NCBI RefSeq assembly: GCF_011405655.1
Contig: NZ_AP022829.1
Coordinates: 1,411,001 to 1,475,000 of the forward strand
Length of the DNA: 64,000 bases
Reading direction: 5' to 3'
DNA from: Adlercreutzia hattorii
GTDB taxonomy: Bacteria > Actinomycetota > Coriobacteriia > Coriobacteriales > Eggerthellaceae
Shown here: one piece after another, positions 16,251 through 24,288 of the stretch
Position numbering within the stretch: the first letter of the stretch is position 1
Layout of the letters: each line of letters opens with the position of its first letter
Translations under genes and position numbers: made by a program
The notes under the pieces: generated by a model
Database searches by the model: none
What the model was told of the DNA's origin: nothing
What the model saw: only the letters and a program-made list of their open reading frames with translations

Positions 16251-18422
16251 ATGACCAACCAAGTGCAGAGTTTCGAGTTCTTCGCCACGTGCCTGCCCGG
16301 TGCCGAGAAGCTTTTGGCGGACGAGCTGCACGGACTCGGCGTGAGGAAGGTGCGTCCGCTGTCCGGCGGCGCATCGTTTTTCGGCGCGCCCGAAGACGCC
16401 CTGCGGGTGTGCCTGTGGTCGCGGCTCGCGGGGCGCGTTAATCTCACGGTAGGTCGCGTGGCGGCGCGGGACGCCGATGCCCTGTACGCCGGCGTGCGCG
16501 AACTTCCCTGGGAAACGGTGATCGCCGATGGCGCGAGTATCGCCGTGCGGGCGAGCGGTACCAACGTGGAGCTGCGCAACACCCAGTTCGTCGCCTTGAA
16601 GGTGAAGGACGCCATCTGCGATCGCTTGGCCGAAGCTCGTGGCGCGCGACCCGATGTGAACCCCCAGCAACCCGACGCCCTCGTTGAGGTGCGCCTTAGA
16701 GAGGAGAAGGCCACGCTCTCGCTCGATCTGTCGGGCCGCTCCCTCACACGTCGGGCGTACCTCGGCGATGAGGCTGGGGAGGAGGCGCCCTCGGTGGTGT
16801 CGCAGGCGGCGACGCTGCTCGCGGCAGTTGGTGCGGCCGAGCTGTTTGCGGAGGGGACGACGTTTCTCGACCCTGTCGATGGCGGCAGCATCCTCGCCCG
16901 CGAGGCGGCGGAAGTGCGCGAGGATCGGGCGCCGGGCCTTTTGCGCGAACGATGGGGGTTCACGGGATGGACGGCGTTTCCCGATAAAGCCTGGGGCGAC
17001 CTGTTGGACGAGGCGGACGAACGCTGCGAGGCGCGCATGGCGCTGCTTGCCACCGCGCCGGCGTGTCCCGATGCCCCCCGGCTTGTGGCCAGCGTCGCCT
17101 CGGTCTTTCGGGCCGACGACGATGCCGAGGCAGTGGCTGCCCGAGCCGCGTGCGTGGCCGCTTCCCGCGAGGCGCCGGCCGGCTCCCGTTTCGCCTTCGC
17201 AGGTTTCGAGGGCATGGCTGCGAAGTTCAAGGAGGAACCGACGGTGCGCCTCAAGCTGGGCCGCGGCCGTTCAGAGACGACAGTCGAGGTGTTCGATAGG
17301 CCGCCCCGGCGCCCCTCGGTTATTTCTGTGGCCAACCCCGCCGGTGGCGCCGACATTCCCGTCGAGGTGAACGACCCGGCGGCGGCCCAGTTCGCGAGTC
17401 GTTTGCGCAAGGTGGCCCGCGAGCGGCGCAAATGGGCGGCGCGCGAGGGGGTGGCCTGCTATCGTCTCTACGATGCCGATGTGCCTGAGTACGCCTGCGC
17501 CATCGACCTGTACGAGGGGGCGGCCGAGGCCGAGGGCGAGCTGTACGCCCATGTGGCCGAATACGCGCCGCCTAAGTCCGTCGACCCCGACCAGGCCCGC
17601 GCCCGCTTCGAGGACGTGCTCTCCCTGGTGCCGCCGGTGCTGGGCATTCCGCCGGAGCACGTGTTTTCCAAGTCCCGCCTGCGCGCGAAGGGCGGCGGGC
17701 AGTACCGCGACGCCGGCGGTCGCCGTTTTGTGACCCACACGAGCGAGGACGGCTTGATCTGCGAGATGGATTTGGGCGGCTATCTTGATACGGGCATCTT
17801 CCTCGATCACCGCGTAACCCGCGAGATGGTAGGGAAGATGGCCGCCGGCAAACGCTTCCTGAACCTGTTCGCCTATACGGGCGTGGCGACGCTGCATGCT
17901 GCGGCCGGCGGTGCGAAGGAGACGACGACGGTGGACTTGTCTCAGACGTACCTGGACTGGGCGGCCCGCAATCTTGCGGCCAACGGGTTCGCCTTCGAAG
18001 TTGTTGACAAGCCGAATCGAAGGGATCGAACGGACGGAGGTTCGGCGAGGGGTCGGCGGGGAGGGGCGGCCAACAAGCTCGTTCGCGCCGACGTCACTCG
18101 CTGGATCGCCGAAGCGCGCCGCCGCCATGAGCGCTACGACCTTATCTTCGTGGATCCCCCGACCTTCTCCAATTCGAAGGCCATGGGCCGACGCACCTGG
18201 GACGTGCAGCGCGACCATGTGGAGCTGCTCGTCGGCGTCTCGCGCCTTCTGTCCAACGGGGGCGCGGCGGTCTTCTCCTGCAACCTGCGAACCTTCAAGC
18301 CCGATCTCGAGGAGCTGGCGCGCTGCGGCGTGGAATTGGAGGACATTACCGCCCAGACCATTCCGCACGATTTCGAGCGAAACCTCCGCATCCACAAATG
18401 CTATCTGGTGCGCCGAAAATAA
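16251..18422 (+). CDS. rlmL: 23S rRNA methyltransferase RlmKL with a degenerate RlmL half
   Basis: 723 residues. In enterobacteria this fusion makes m2G2445 (RlmL half) and m7G2069 (RlmK half) in 23S rRNA. Here the N-terminal THUMP region (about 10-165) is present. The RlmL SAM motif, normally Asp-Pro-x-Cys-Gly-Ser-Gly-Thr, reads Asp-Pro-Val-Asp-Gly-Gly-Ser-Ile (207-214), and I cannot find the Asn-Pro-Pro-Tyr catalytic motif afterwards. The RlmK half is intact: Lys-Trp-Ala...Tyr-Arg-x-Tyr-Asp-Ala-Asp-x-Pro-Glu-Tyr near 415-440, a SAM motif with Phe-Ala-Tyr-Thr-Gly near 545, and Val-Asp-Pro-Pro-Thr-Phe-Ser-Asn-Ser-Lys near 635. A short Gly/Arg-rich insert lies before that motif. The protein probably acts only as RlmK. 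GGAGTG precedes the ATG. Confidence 0.85.
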   Translation: MTNQVQSFEFFATCLPGAEKLLADELHGLGVRKVRPLSGGASFFGAPEDALRVCLWSRLAGRVNLTVGRVAARDADALYAGVRELPWETVIADGASIAVRASGTNVELRNTQFVALKVKDAICDRLAEARGARPDVNPQQPDALVEVRLREEKATLSLDLSGRSLTRRAYLGDEAGEEAPSVVSQAATLLAAVGAAELFAEGTTFLDPVDGGSILAREAAEVREDRAPGLLRERWGFTGWTAFPDKAWGDLLDEADERCEARMALLATAPACPDAPRLVASVASVFRADDDAEAVAARAACVAASREAPAGSRFAFAGFEGMAAKFKEEPTVRLKLGRGRSETTVEVFDRPPRRPSVISVANPAGGADIPVEVNDPAAAQFASRLRKVARERRKWAAREGVACYRLYDADVPEYACAIDLYEGAAEAEGELYAHVAEYAPPKSVDPDQARARFEDVLSLVPPVLGIPPEHVFSKSRLRAKGGGQYRDAGGRRFVTHTSEDGLICEMDLGGYLDTGIFLDHRVTREMVGKMAAGKRFLNLFAYTGVATLHAAAGGAKETTTVDLSQTYLDWAARNLAANGFAFEVVDKPNRRDRTDGGSARGRRGGAANKLVRADVTRWIAEARRRHERYDLIFVDPPTFSNSKAMGRRTWDVQRDHVELLVGVSRLLSNGGAAVFSCNLRTFKPDLEELARCGVELEDITAQTIPHDFERNLRIHKCYLVRRK

Positions 18423-18448
18423 TTTTCGCCTTCGAGGAAAATAGGGTC

Positions 18449-18476
18449 TTGCAAAGAGAAGCCCCTCCGTTATAAT
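18449..18476 (+). promoter_or_regulatory. Promoter of tRNA-Asn
   Basis: TTGCAA (18449-18454) and a perfect TATAAT (18471-18476) are separated by 16 bp. The tRNA begins about 40 bp downstream. Confidence 0.7.
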
Positions 18477-18516
18477 ACTATCTTGCGCGTCAGGGCAAAG
18501 GTTCTGAAAGCGACAT

Positions 18517-18591
18517 TCCTCGGTAGCTCAACGGCAGAGCATCCGGCTGTTAACCGGAGGGTTGTAGGTTCGAATCCTACCCGGGGAGCCA
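18517..18591 (+). tRNA. tRNA-Asn (GTT)
   Basis: The acceptor arms TCCTCGG (18517-18523) and CCGGGGA (18581-18587) pair with one G-T. The anticodon loop CTGTTAA gives anticodon GTT. The T arm contains GGTTCGAATCC. The gene-encoded CCA ends at 18591. Confidence 0.95.
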
Positions 18592-18754
18592 GAATTTTCG
18601 CGAGTCCGCTTCGGCGGGCTCGTTTCTTTTTCGGCAGCATTTGCGGGTTAGGGGCGCGGCACCGTCATCTCATCCGAATTGTGACCTCGCATTCTGGGTT
18701 TCTTTGCTATTATTAACCAATCCGACAAGCTGTTTTGTCGGCAACCGCAGAAGT

Positions 18755-18840
18755 GCGGGCGTGGCGGAATTGGCAGACGCGCCAGATTTAGGTTCTGGTG
18801 GGCAACCCCCGTGAAGGTTCAAGTCCTTTCGCCCGCACCA
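18755..18840 (+). tRNA. tRNA-Leu (TAG)
   Basis: The acceptor arms GCGGGCG (18755-18761) and CGCCCGC (18830-18836) pair fully. The anticodon arm CCAGA/TCTGG holds a loop with anticodon TAG. A long variable arm marks it as a class II tRNA, and CCA is encoded (18838-18840). The sstT gene starts 80 bp downstream. Confidence 0.95.
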
Positions 18841-18920
18841 TTCCCGTTCGAGTCCTGCCGGGACCGTGCGGCTGGGATGCGCGCCGAAGTATGGGCGCGC
18901 GCGAGAAAAGGAGAATCACC

Positions 18921-20192
18921 TTGGCAGTCCCCGCAGTATTCAGGAAGTACAACGAGATCAGCTTTATCAAGCGCATTCTCGTCGGCCTTGCCATCGGCAT
19001 CGTCTTGGCGCTGCTCATTCCGAATGTGCAGCCTTGGACCGACATCATTACGCTTCTGGGCTCGCTGTTCGTGGGCGCGTTGAAGGCCGTCGCCCCCGTG
19101 CTCGTGTTCTTCCTGGTCATCAGCGCCCTTTGCAATGCCCAGGGTGCCGGTACCATGAAAACCGTCGTCGTGCTCTACGTCGTCAGCACGCTTGTGGCGG
19201 CTATCGTGGCTCTCATCGGTAGCGAGATCTTCCCGACCACCCTCACGCTGGACACCTCTTCCATGGTTGAGCAGGCGGCCCCCGAGGGCATTGGGGAGGT
19301 GCTCACCACGCTGCTCATGAACATCGTGGCCAATCCGGTGGACGCGCTCATGAACGCCAACTACGTAGGCATCCTCGCCTGGGCCGTGGTGCTCGGCGTC
19401 GCCCTGCGCGCTGCCGGCGAGCGCACCAAGGAAGTGTTCACCGCCATCTCCGACGCCGTTTCCAAGGCGGTGCGCTGGGTCATCAATCTGGCTCCCTTCG
19501 GCATCCTCGGCCTGGTGTACGCCTCGGTCAGCACCTCGGGCCTGGAGATCTTCACCGAGTACGGCCATCTCATCTTGGTGCTCGTGGCCTGCATGCTCAT
19601 CATCGCGCTGGTCACCAACCCTCTCATCGTGTGGATCTGCACCCGCAAGAACCCCTATCCGCTCGTCCTGCGCTGCCTGAAGGATTCCGGCCTCACCGCC
19701 TTCTTCACCCGCAGCTCTGCCGCCAACATACCGGTGAACATGGAGCTGTGCCGCAAGCTCGGCCTGAACAAGGACAACTACTCGGTGTCCATCCCGCTGG
19801 GCGCCACTATCAACATGGCCGGCGCGGCGGTCACCATCACGGTCATGACCATGGCCGCCTGCCAGGCCATCGATCTGGCGGTCGACCCGGTCACGGCCGT
19901 CATCCTGTGCGTGCTGGCCGCCGTGTCCGCCTGCGGCGCGTCGGGCGTGGCCGGCGGGTCACTTCTGCTCATCCCCATGTGCTGCGCGCTGTTCGGCATC
20001 AGCAACGATGTTGCCATGCAGGTTGTCGGCATCGGCTTCATCATCGGCGTTATCCAGGATTCCTGCGAGACGGGCCTGAACTCCTCTTCCGACGTGGTGT
20101 TCACGGCCACCGCCGAGTATCGGCAGCTCATCAAGGAGGGCAAGGAAGTGCACCTGGGCAAGGACTCCTTCGCCTACCACGAGCTCTCCTAA
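18921..20192 (+). CDS. sstT: Sodium:serine/threonine symporter SstT
   Basis: 423 residues from a TTG at 18921, chosen because AAAAGGAGA (18905-18914) is well placed; upstream ATG-initiated readings would run into the tRNA-Leu gene. The sequence matches SstT of the dicarboxylate/amino-acid:cation symporter family closely throughout. There are eight TM helices and the two re-entrant hairpins typical of the fold. It carries Phe-Phe-Thr-Arg-Ser-Ser-Ala-Ala-Asn-Ile-Pro-Val-Asn in HP1, and Gly-Ala-Thr-Ile-Asn-Met-Ala-Gly-Ala-Ala in TM7. The Cys-Gly-Ala-Ser-Gly-Val-Ala-Gly-Gly-Ser motif is in HP2. It imports serine and threonine with Na+. The length is as in E. coli (414). An intrinsic terminator follows. 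Confidence 0.93.
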   Translation: MAVPAVFRKYNEISFIKRILVGLAIGIVLALLIPNVQPWTDIITLLGSLFVGALKAVAPVLVFFLVISALCNAQGAGTMKTVVVLYVVSTLVAAIVALIGSEIFPTTLTLDTSSMVEQAAPEGIGEVLTTLLMNIVANPVDALMNANYVGILAWAVVLGVALRAAGERTKEVFTAISDAVSKAVRWVINLAPFGILGLVYASVSTSGLEIFTEYGHLILVLVACMLIIALVTNPLIVWICTRKNPYPLVLRCLKDSGLTAFFTRSSAANIPVNMELCRKLGLNKDNYSVSIPLGATINMAGAAVTITVMTMAACQAIDLAVDPVTAVILCVLAAVSACGASGVAGGSLLLIPMCCALFGISNDVAMQVVGIGFIIGVIQDSCETGLNSSSDVVFTATAEYRQLIKEGKEVHLGKDSFAYHELS

Positions 20193-20230
20193 CAAGCTGC
20201 GCGCACTGCGCATTCTGAATCACATTGCGG

Positions 20231-20258
20231 AAGGGAGCCTTCGGGCTCCCTTCTCGTT
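20231..20258 (+). terminator. Intrinsic terminator of sstT
   Basis: AAGGGAGCC (20231-20239) pairs with GGCTCCCTT (20244-20252) around a TTCG tetraloop. A broken T-tract (TTCTCGTTT) follows. Confidence 0.8.
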
Positions 20259-20362
20259 TGCCTTGCTTGTCTCCCACGGCCCGAGGCAGTGTCGACTTGC
20301 CGGAACGAGCATACCAGCAGGTCGGATTCGGCTGCGTTCGATGGCCCCGGCCAAGAGGGGTC

Positions 20363-22018
20363 TCAGTGGGATTGTCTCGCCTTCGCCTTGTCTTGCTCGG
20401 CGCGCGGCGCGGCGGTTTCCACGAGGTGGCGGGTGGTGAGAAGGCCGGCTGCCATAAGGAGGCCGAGAGCGCCAAAGGAAAGGCGCATGGCGTCGGCCTG
20501 CGCGGAGGCCTTCACGTCCACGAGCTTGTCGACCTGCGCGGCGTCGGCCCCCCAGGTTCTCGCCTCGTCGGAAAAGGCGCTGTCGCTCATGAGCGTCGAG
20601 GCGGTCTCCGCAGCGGGAGCCATATAGCTCTGGTCGATGCCCGCCGAGGCGGCCTGGGCCGCGAAGCCGCCCGCCATGGTGAGGAGAAGGAAGGTTCCGG
20701 CGAGCGCCGTGCCGAGGGCGAGCCCGATGCTGCGAGCGGCTCCCTGGATGCCGCCGGATTGCTCGGCCTCTTTGCGGGTCACAGCGCAGGCTACGGCATT
20801 GTTCGATTGGGAGTTGACGGCGCCCACGCCGAAGCCGCCGAGGGCCATTCCGGCGAACAGCGTTCCCGTCACGCCGTGCGCATGGACGCCGAAGGCCATG
20901 AGCGCGCAGGCGCAGGCGATGGCGATGAACCCCGTCCGGATGATGAGGCGCGAGGAAAGGTGCGGGGCGAGCTTGGGTAAAAAGGTTGCCAGAAGGAACA
21001 TCGGGATGCCCGACAGGAGGGAGAGCATGCCGGTTTGCAGCGCCGTGAACCCGGTGACGAGCTGGAGGTACGGCGTGGCCAAGATGCCGACGGCGCCCAT
21101 GTAGAAAAACGGAAGCGCGACGGCGGAAAGCCCCGCGCGAACCTTAGGCGAGGTGACGAACGCGGCGGGAATGAGGGGGTTGCCTCGACGTTGGGCGCGT
21201 CGCTCGGTGGGTACGAGCAGGCCGAGCAGCACGAGCCCGATGAGGATGGCGGGCAGGGTGGGGGGCAGTCCGCACAAGGTGAAGGGGCAGAGCTTCTGCG
21301 GATTGACGATGCCCCAGTCCGAGAGGTGCGCCACTCCGAACAGCGCGAGCCCCATGCCGAGGGCGGCCACGATGGTGCCGGCCACATCGAAGCGGCTGTG
21401 ATTGCCGGAGAGGGGGGTGCGGGGAACGAGCCGCGTGCAGCACAGCACGAGCACGAAATAGATGGCCATGATGGCGAAGGTGAGGCGGAATCCCGAAGAG
21501 TCCATGACGATGCCCAAGATCAGCGGGGAGAGCGTCGAGAGCGCGGCCGCCCCGGCAATGGTGCCGAACGCGATGGCCCGCTGCCGCCCTTGGTAGAGCG
21601 CCGCGACCAGCCCGAGCACCGAGGGCGTGATAAGGCAGGCGCCAAGTCCCATGATGACGCGTCCTCCCCAGGTGAAGGCGAAGATGTTGGGGGAGAGCGC
21701 CGCCACCATCTCGCCCGCAACGGCCAGGGACAGCCCGATGGCCAGTGCGCGGCGCAGGCCGATGGTCACGCCGACGAGCCCTCCGGCTATCATGAACGCG
21801 CCGGCGATGAGCGAGAACAGCGTGGTGGCCATCTGGATATCGTCGAGGGTGGCGCCCAGCGTGCCCACGAGGCTTGCCGTCGCAAGGTTCATGGCCGCGC
21901 TGTCGCTTGAGGTGCCGATCTGCGCGAGGGCGAGAACGGCCAAGGGCGCATAGCTCGCCTTCGTGATTTCTGCCGGCCGCCGGGTGGTGGCGTTGGCGGT
22001 AATGGTCGTAGTTGCCAT
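20363..22018 (-). CDS. MFS transporter, 14-TM drug/solute exporter type (DHA2-like)
   Basis: 551 residues from the ATG at 22018 (an earlier in-frame ATG at 22171 would add 51 residues without TM character). About 14 hydrophobic helices, a Gly-Gly-Arg-x-x-x-Gly-Leu-Gly-Ala motif after TM4, and the DHA2-like motif C region place it among 14-TM major-facilitator exporters. A soluble hairpin with a Met-Ser-Asp-Ser-Ala pattern lies before the last helix. It is a paralogue of the carrier at 25943-27628, with the same Ala-Gln-x-Gly-Thr-Ser start and Gly-Ala-Phe-Met-x-Ala-Gly-Gly-Leu-Val-Gly block. The substrate is unknown. It is divergent from a PRD-like regulator at 22240, which probably controls it. 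Confidence 0.8.
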   Translation of the reverse strand: MATTTITANATTRRPAEITKASYAPLAVLALAQIGTSSDSAAMNLATASLVGTLGATLDDIQMATTLFSLIAGAFMIAGGLVGVTIGLRRALAIGLSLAVAGEMVAALSPNIFAFTWGGRVIMGLGACLITPSVLGLVAALYQGRQRAIAFGTIAGAAALSTLSPLILGIVMDSSGFRLTFAIMAIYFVLVLCCTRLVPRTPLSGNHSRFDVAGTIVAALGMGLALFGVAHLSDWGIVNPQKLCPFTLCGLPPTLPAILIGLVLLGLLVPTERRAQRRGNPLIPAAFVTSPKVRAGLSAVALPFFYMGAVGILATPYLQLVTGFTALQTGMLSLLSGIPMFLLATFLPKLAPHLSSRLIIRTGFIAIACACALMAFGVHAHGVTGTLFAGMALGGFGVGAVNSQSNNAVACAVTRKEAEQSGGIQGAARSIGLALGTALAGTFLLLTMAGGFAAQAASAGIDQSYMAPAAETASTLMSDSAFSDEARTWGADAAQVDKLVDVKASAQADAMRLSFGALGLLMAAGLLTTRHLVETAAPRAEQDKAKARQSH

Positions 22019-22239
22019 GATGCGCCTCTCAACTGTTTGCGGCGCCCCATGGCGCCGCCCCACTATCTTGTTGTCCCAGGGAAATTCTCTCCTAAATGCA
22101 CGTCCATGCTGTCGTATTGCGCAGAATCTCGTACAATCGTTGCCATCTTGCCACGGTATTGTCGCCCTCAAAGGCTAGGCTCGCTCTACACTGGGAGCAG
22201 GGTCGTTCGCCCCGAGGGACCAAGCGGTGAGGAGGAGCT
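22019..22239. promoter_or_regulatory. Divergent promoter region between MFS carrier and regulator
   Basis: The 221-bp gap separates two divergent genes. Half-sites ACAAT and ATTGT occur as an inverted pair with a 19-bp spacer around 22132-22160, a possible regulator site. GAGGAGGAGC before 22240 is the regulator's ribosome site. Confidence 0.3.
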
Positions 22240-24120
22240 ATGAACAGCAGGCAAGGAGCGCTCCTGCGGGCGCTGCTCGAAGCCAGCGACTACCGGACAT
22301 CTGCCGATTACGCTCGCCGATTCGGCTGCTCGGATCGCACGATTCGCACCGACGTCAAGGCCCTCAACTCGTTTTTCGAGCACGAGGGACTCGCCACGCG
22401 GGTGGGCCGCCAGCGGGGGGCCGGGCTGCGCCTTGCGCTGGCTCCCGGCGAGGAGAACCGCCTCGTGCGCCTGCTCGAGGAGAGCGAAACGGAGATGCAC
22501 CCGCGCTACGAGCGCCTGTGCCAGGAAATGATCGCGCTGACATGCTATCCCGGGCCCCATACCGCCGACAGCCTCGCGCGCCGCATGTTCCGCAACAAGC
22601 AGCAGATTCAGTCCGATTTGCGCTGGTGGCAGGGGATATTGAAAGTGAGCGGGCTCACGCTGTCCGTCGGCCGCCAGATCACCGTCGAGGGCCCCGAGTG
22701 GACCGTGCGGGGTTTCGTCATGTCCATGCTGTTCTCGTTCTCCTCGGCTGCGGTGCGCCGTCGCATCCTGCCCTCGCTGTTCGGATCGATCGAGCCCTAC
22801 GACCGCCAGTTTCTGGAGCGCTGCATCGCCGAGATGCAGCGCGACCTCGGCTTCGAGTTCTCCAGCAACGCGCAATGGCAGTTCGGCGTGTACCTCTGCA
22901 TTATGGTGACCCGCCTTCGCCTCGGCCATGGCCTGATGACGTGGCGCGGTGCCGACGGGTCCACGCCGTTCTTCGCCTACCTCAAGAAGCGGCTCGAGCG
23001 CCATTTCTCCCTGACGGTGAGCGATGCCGAGATGGGACTACTCAGCGACATGGCCCACTGCTGCACCTGGCAATGGAGTCTGGCCGCTATGAGCGCCTAC
23101 GAGCCGAGCGAGCGCGCCCGCGCGTTCACCGACGACGTCGAAGAGGCCCTCAAGAAAGCGTTCGGCGCGCCCTTGCCCGAGGATGTACGCAAGCCCTTGG
23201 CCATTCTGTTCGAGAGCGGCCTGGCGCGACGCACCTGCGGGTTGGTGGCGGCGAATCCCAACGAGGAGTCGGTGAAGTACGAGGCCATGGACGGCGCCTG
23301 TCTTCTGTCCTCGGTGCTCTGCGAGGTGCCTTCGCTTGTCGAGGCCGACCTGTTCAGCCCGGACTACGCTCGCATTGTGCTCGTGCTGCTCGATTACCTC
23401 GACCAGGTCGGCGCGCTGCGCTGCTATCGGGTGGGTCTGGTGGTGAACTGCGGAATCGATCTGGCCCTTTGGGGCGCGCATCGCATCGAGAAGCTGACGA
23501 GCCGCCTTGAGGTGACCGATGTCCTGACGGAGAACGAGGTGCTCGCCGCCGCGAGCCGTCCCAACTCGACGCTGCTCGAGCGCTTCGACTTCCTCGTGTC
23601 CTTCGAGCCGATGGACGTCGATTTCCCCTGCGTGACGATCTCGCCGGGCGTCAGCCGCGCCGATATCGATCACATCATCGCCTCCGTGCCGCTTTGGCGA
23701 CGGGGCCAGGAGGTTCACACGGCGTGGGAGCGGGGCGTACTGCCCGCCGGCCCCTCGCCCGAGAGCATGTTCGCCTCGCTGCACGCGCGCCTTACGGCCG
23801 ACGGCCTTATCGACATGTCCCTCGAGCGCTTCGAATGGCTCGTCTGGACTCTGTCGGTGGTGAAGGATCGCACGCTCGTGTTCGCCTGGTGCGGGTCGGG
23901 CGTCTGCAAGACGGGCATCCGCATCTTCCGCCTGGAGGAGGGCGATCAGGCCGAGTGCGGCCAATGCACGATGGCCGCCGTTCTTGTGGGGGCGCCCGCC
24001 GAGCGGGGCGATCTCACGCCGCTCACGCAGGGTTTCAAGCGGCTGGTGGAAGACTATGCCGATACCTCGGATCTCGTCAGCGACGACGGATTTTTCGTCT
24101 GCTTCCCGGAGCCCGAATAG
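22240..24120 (+). CDS. PRD/BglG-like multidomain transcriptional regulator
   Basis: 626 residues. The N-terminal 65 residues form a winged HTH_11-type domain (Ser-Ala-Asp-Tyr-Ala-Arg-Arg-Phe-Gly-Cys-Ser-Asp-Arg-Thr-Ile-Arg-Thr-Asp-Val). A second HTH (about 75-145) follows, as in Mga- and MtlR-type proteins. The middle (about 170-385) is helical like PRD domains, but clear phosphorylatable His pairs are not evident. The segment about 385-480 resembles an EIIB-like fold, and the end (about 480-620) an EIIA-like domain. This suggests a regulator of carbon or solute use that has lost much of the PTS phosphorylation machinery. It is divergent from an MFS carrier, its likely target. A bidirectional terminator follows. 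Confidence 0.65.
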   Translation: MNSRQGALLRALLEASDYRTSADYARRFGCSDRTIRTDVKALNSFFEHEGLATRVGRQRGAGLRLALAPGEENRLVRLLEESETEMHPRYERLCQEMIALTCYPGPHTADSLARRMFRNKQQIQSDLRWWQGILKVSGLTLSVGRQITVEGPEWTVRGFVMSMLFSFSSAAVRRRILPSLFGSIEPYDRQFLERCIAEMQRDLGFEFSSNAQWQFGVYLCIMVTRLRLGHGLMTWRGADGSTPFFAYLKKRLERHFSLTVSDAEMGLLSDMAHCCTWQWSLAAMSAYEPSERARAFTDDVEEALKKAFGAPLPEDVRKPLAILFESGLARRTCGLVAANPNEESVKYEAMDGACLLSSVLCEVPSLVEADLFSPDYARIVLVLLDYLDQVGALRCYRVGLVVNCGIDLALWGAHRIEKLTSRLEVTDVLTENEVLAAASRPNSTLLERFDFLVSFEPMDVDFPCVTISPGVSRADIDHIIASVPLWRRGQEVHTAWERGVLPAGPSPESMFASLHARLTADGLIDMSLERFEWLVWTLSVVKDRTLVFAWCGSGVCKTGIRIFRLEEGDQAECGQCTMAAVLVGAPAERGDLTPLTQGFKRLVEDYADTSDLVSDDGFFVCFPEPE

Positions 24121-24232
24121 GGGACGAAAGGTCGGGGAAGCGAAGCTCGGGCAGGACGCGCGCGGCGCTAGGGGAGCAAAGCTCGACCAGCGTGCGAAGC
24201 CCGGACACAGCGCGAACAGCGCCGAGAATGCG

Positions 24233-24270
24233 AAAAAAGAAGGGAAGCCCGCGGGCCTCCCTTCTTTTTT
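24233..24270. terminator. Bidirectional intrinsic terminator
   Basis: AAAAAAGAAGGGA (24233-24245) pairs with its exact complement at 24258-24270 around a GC-rich inner stem. There is an A-run on one side and a T-run on the other. It serves both the regulator gene (plus strand) and the amidohydrolase gene (minus strand), which converge here. Confidence 0.88.
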
Positions 24271-24288
24271 CAGGCGACTGAGCCGTCG

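Noticed and set aside
18755-18920. tRNA-Leu as integration site of a mobile element
   Set aside because: There is no integrase or repeated tRNA end nearby; the next gene is an ordinary sstT.
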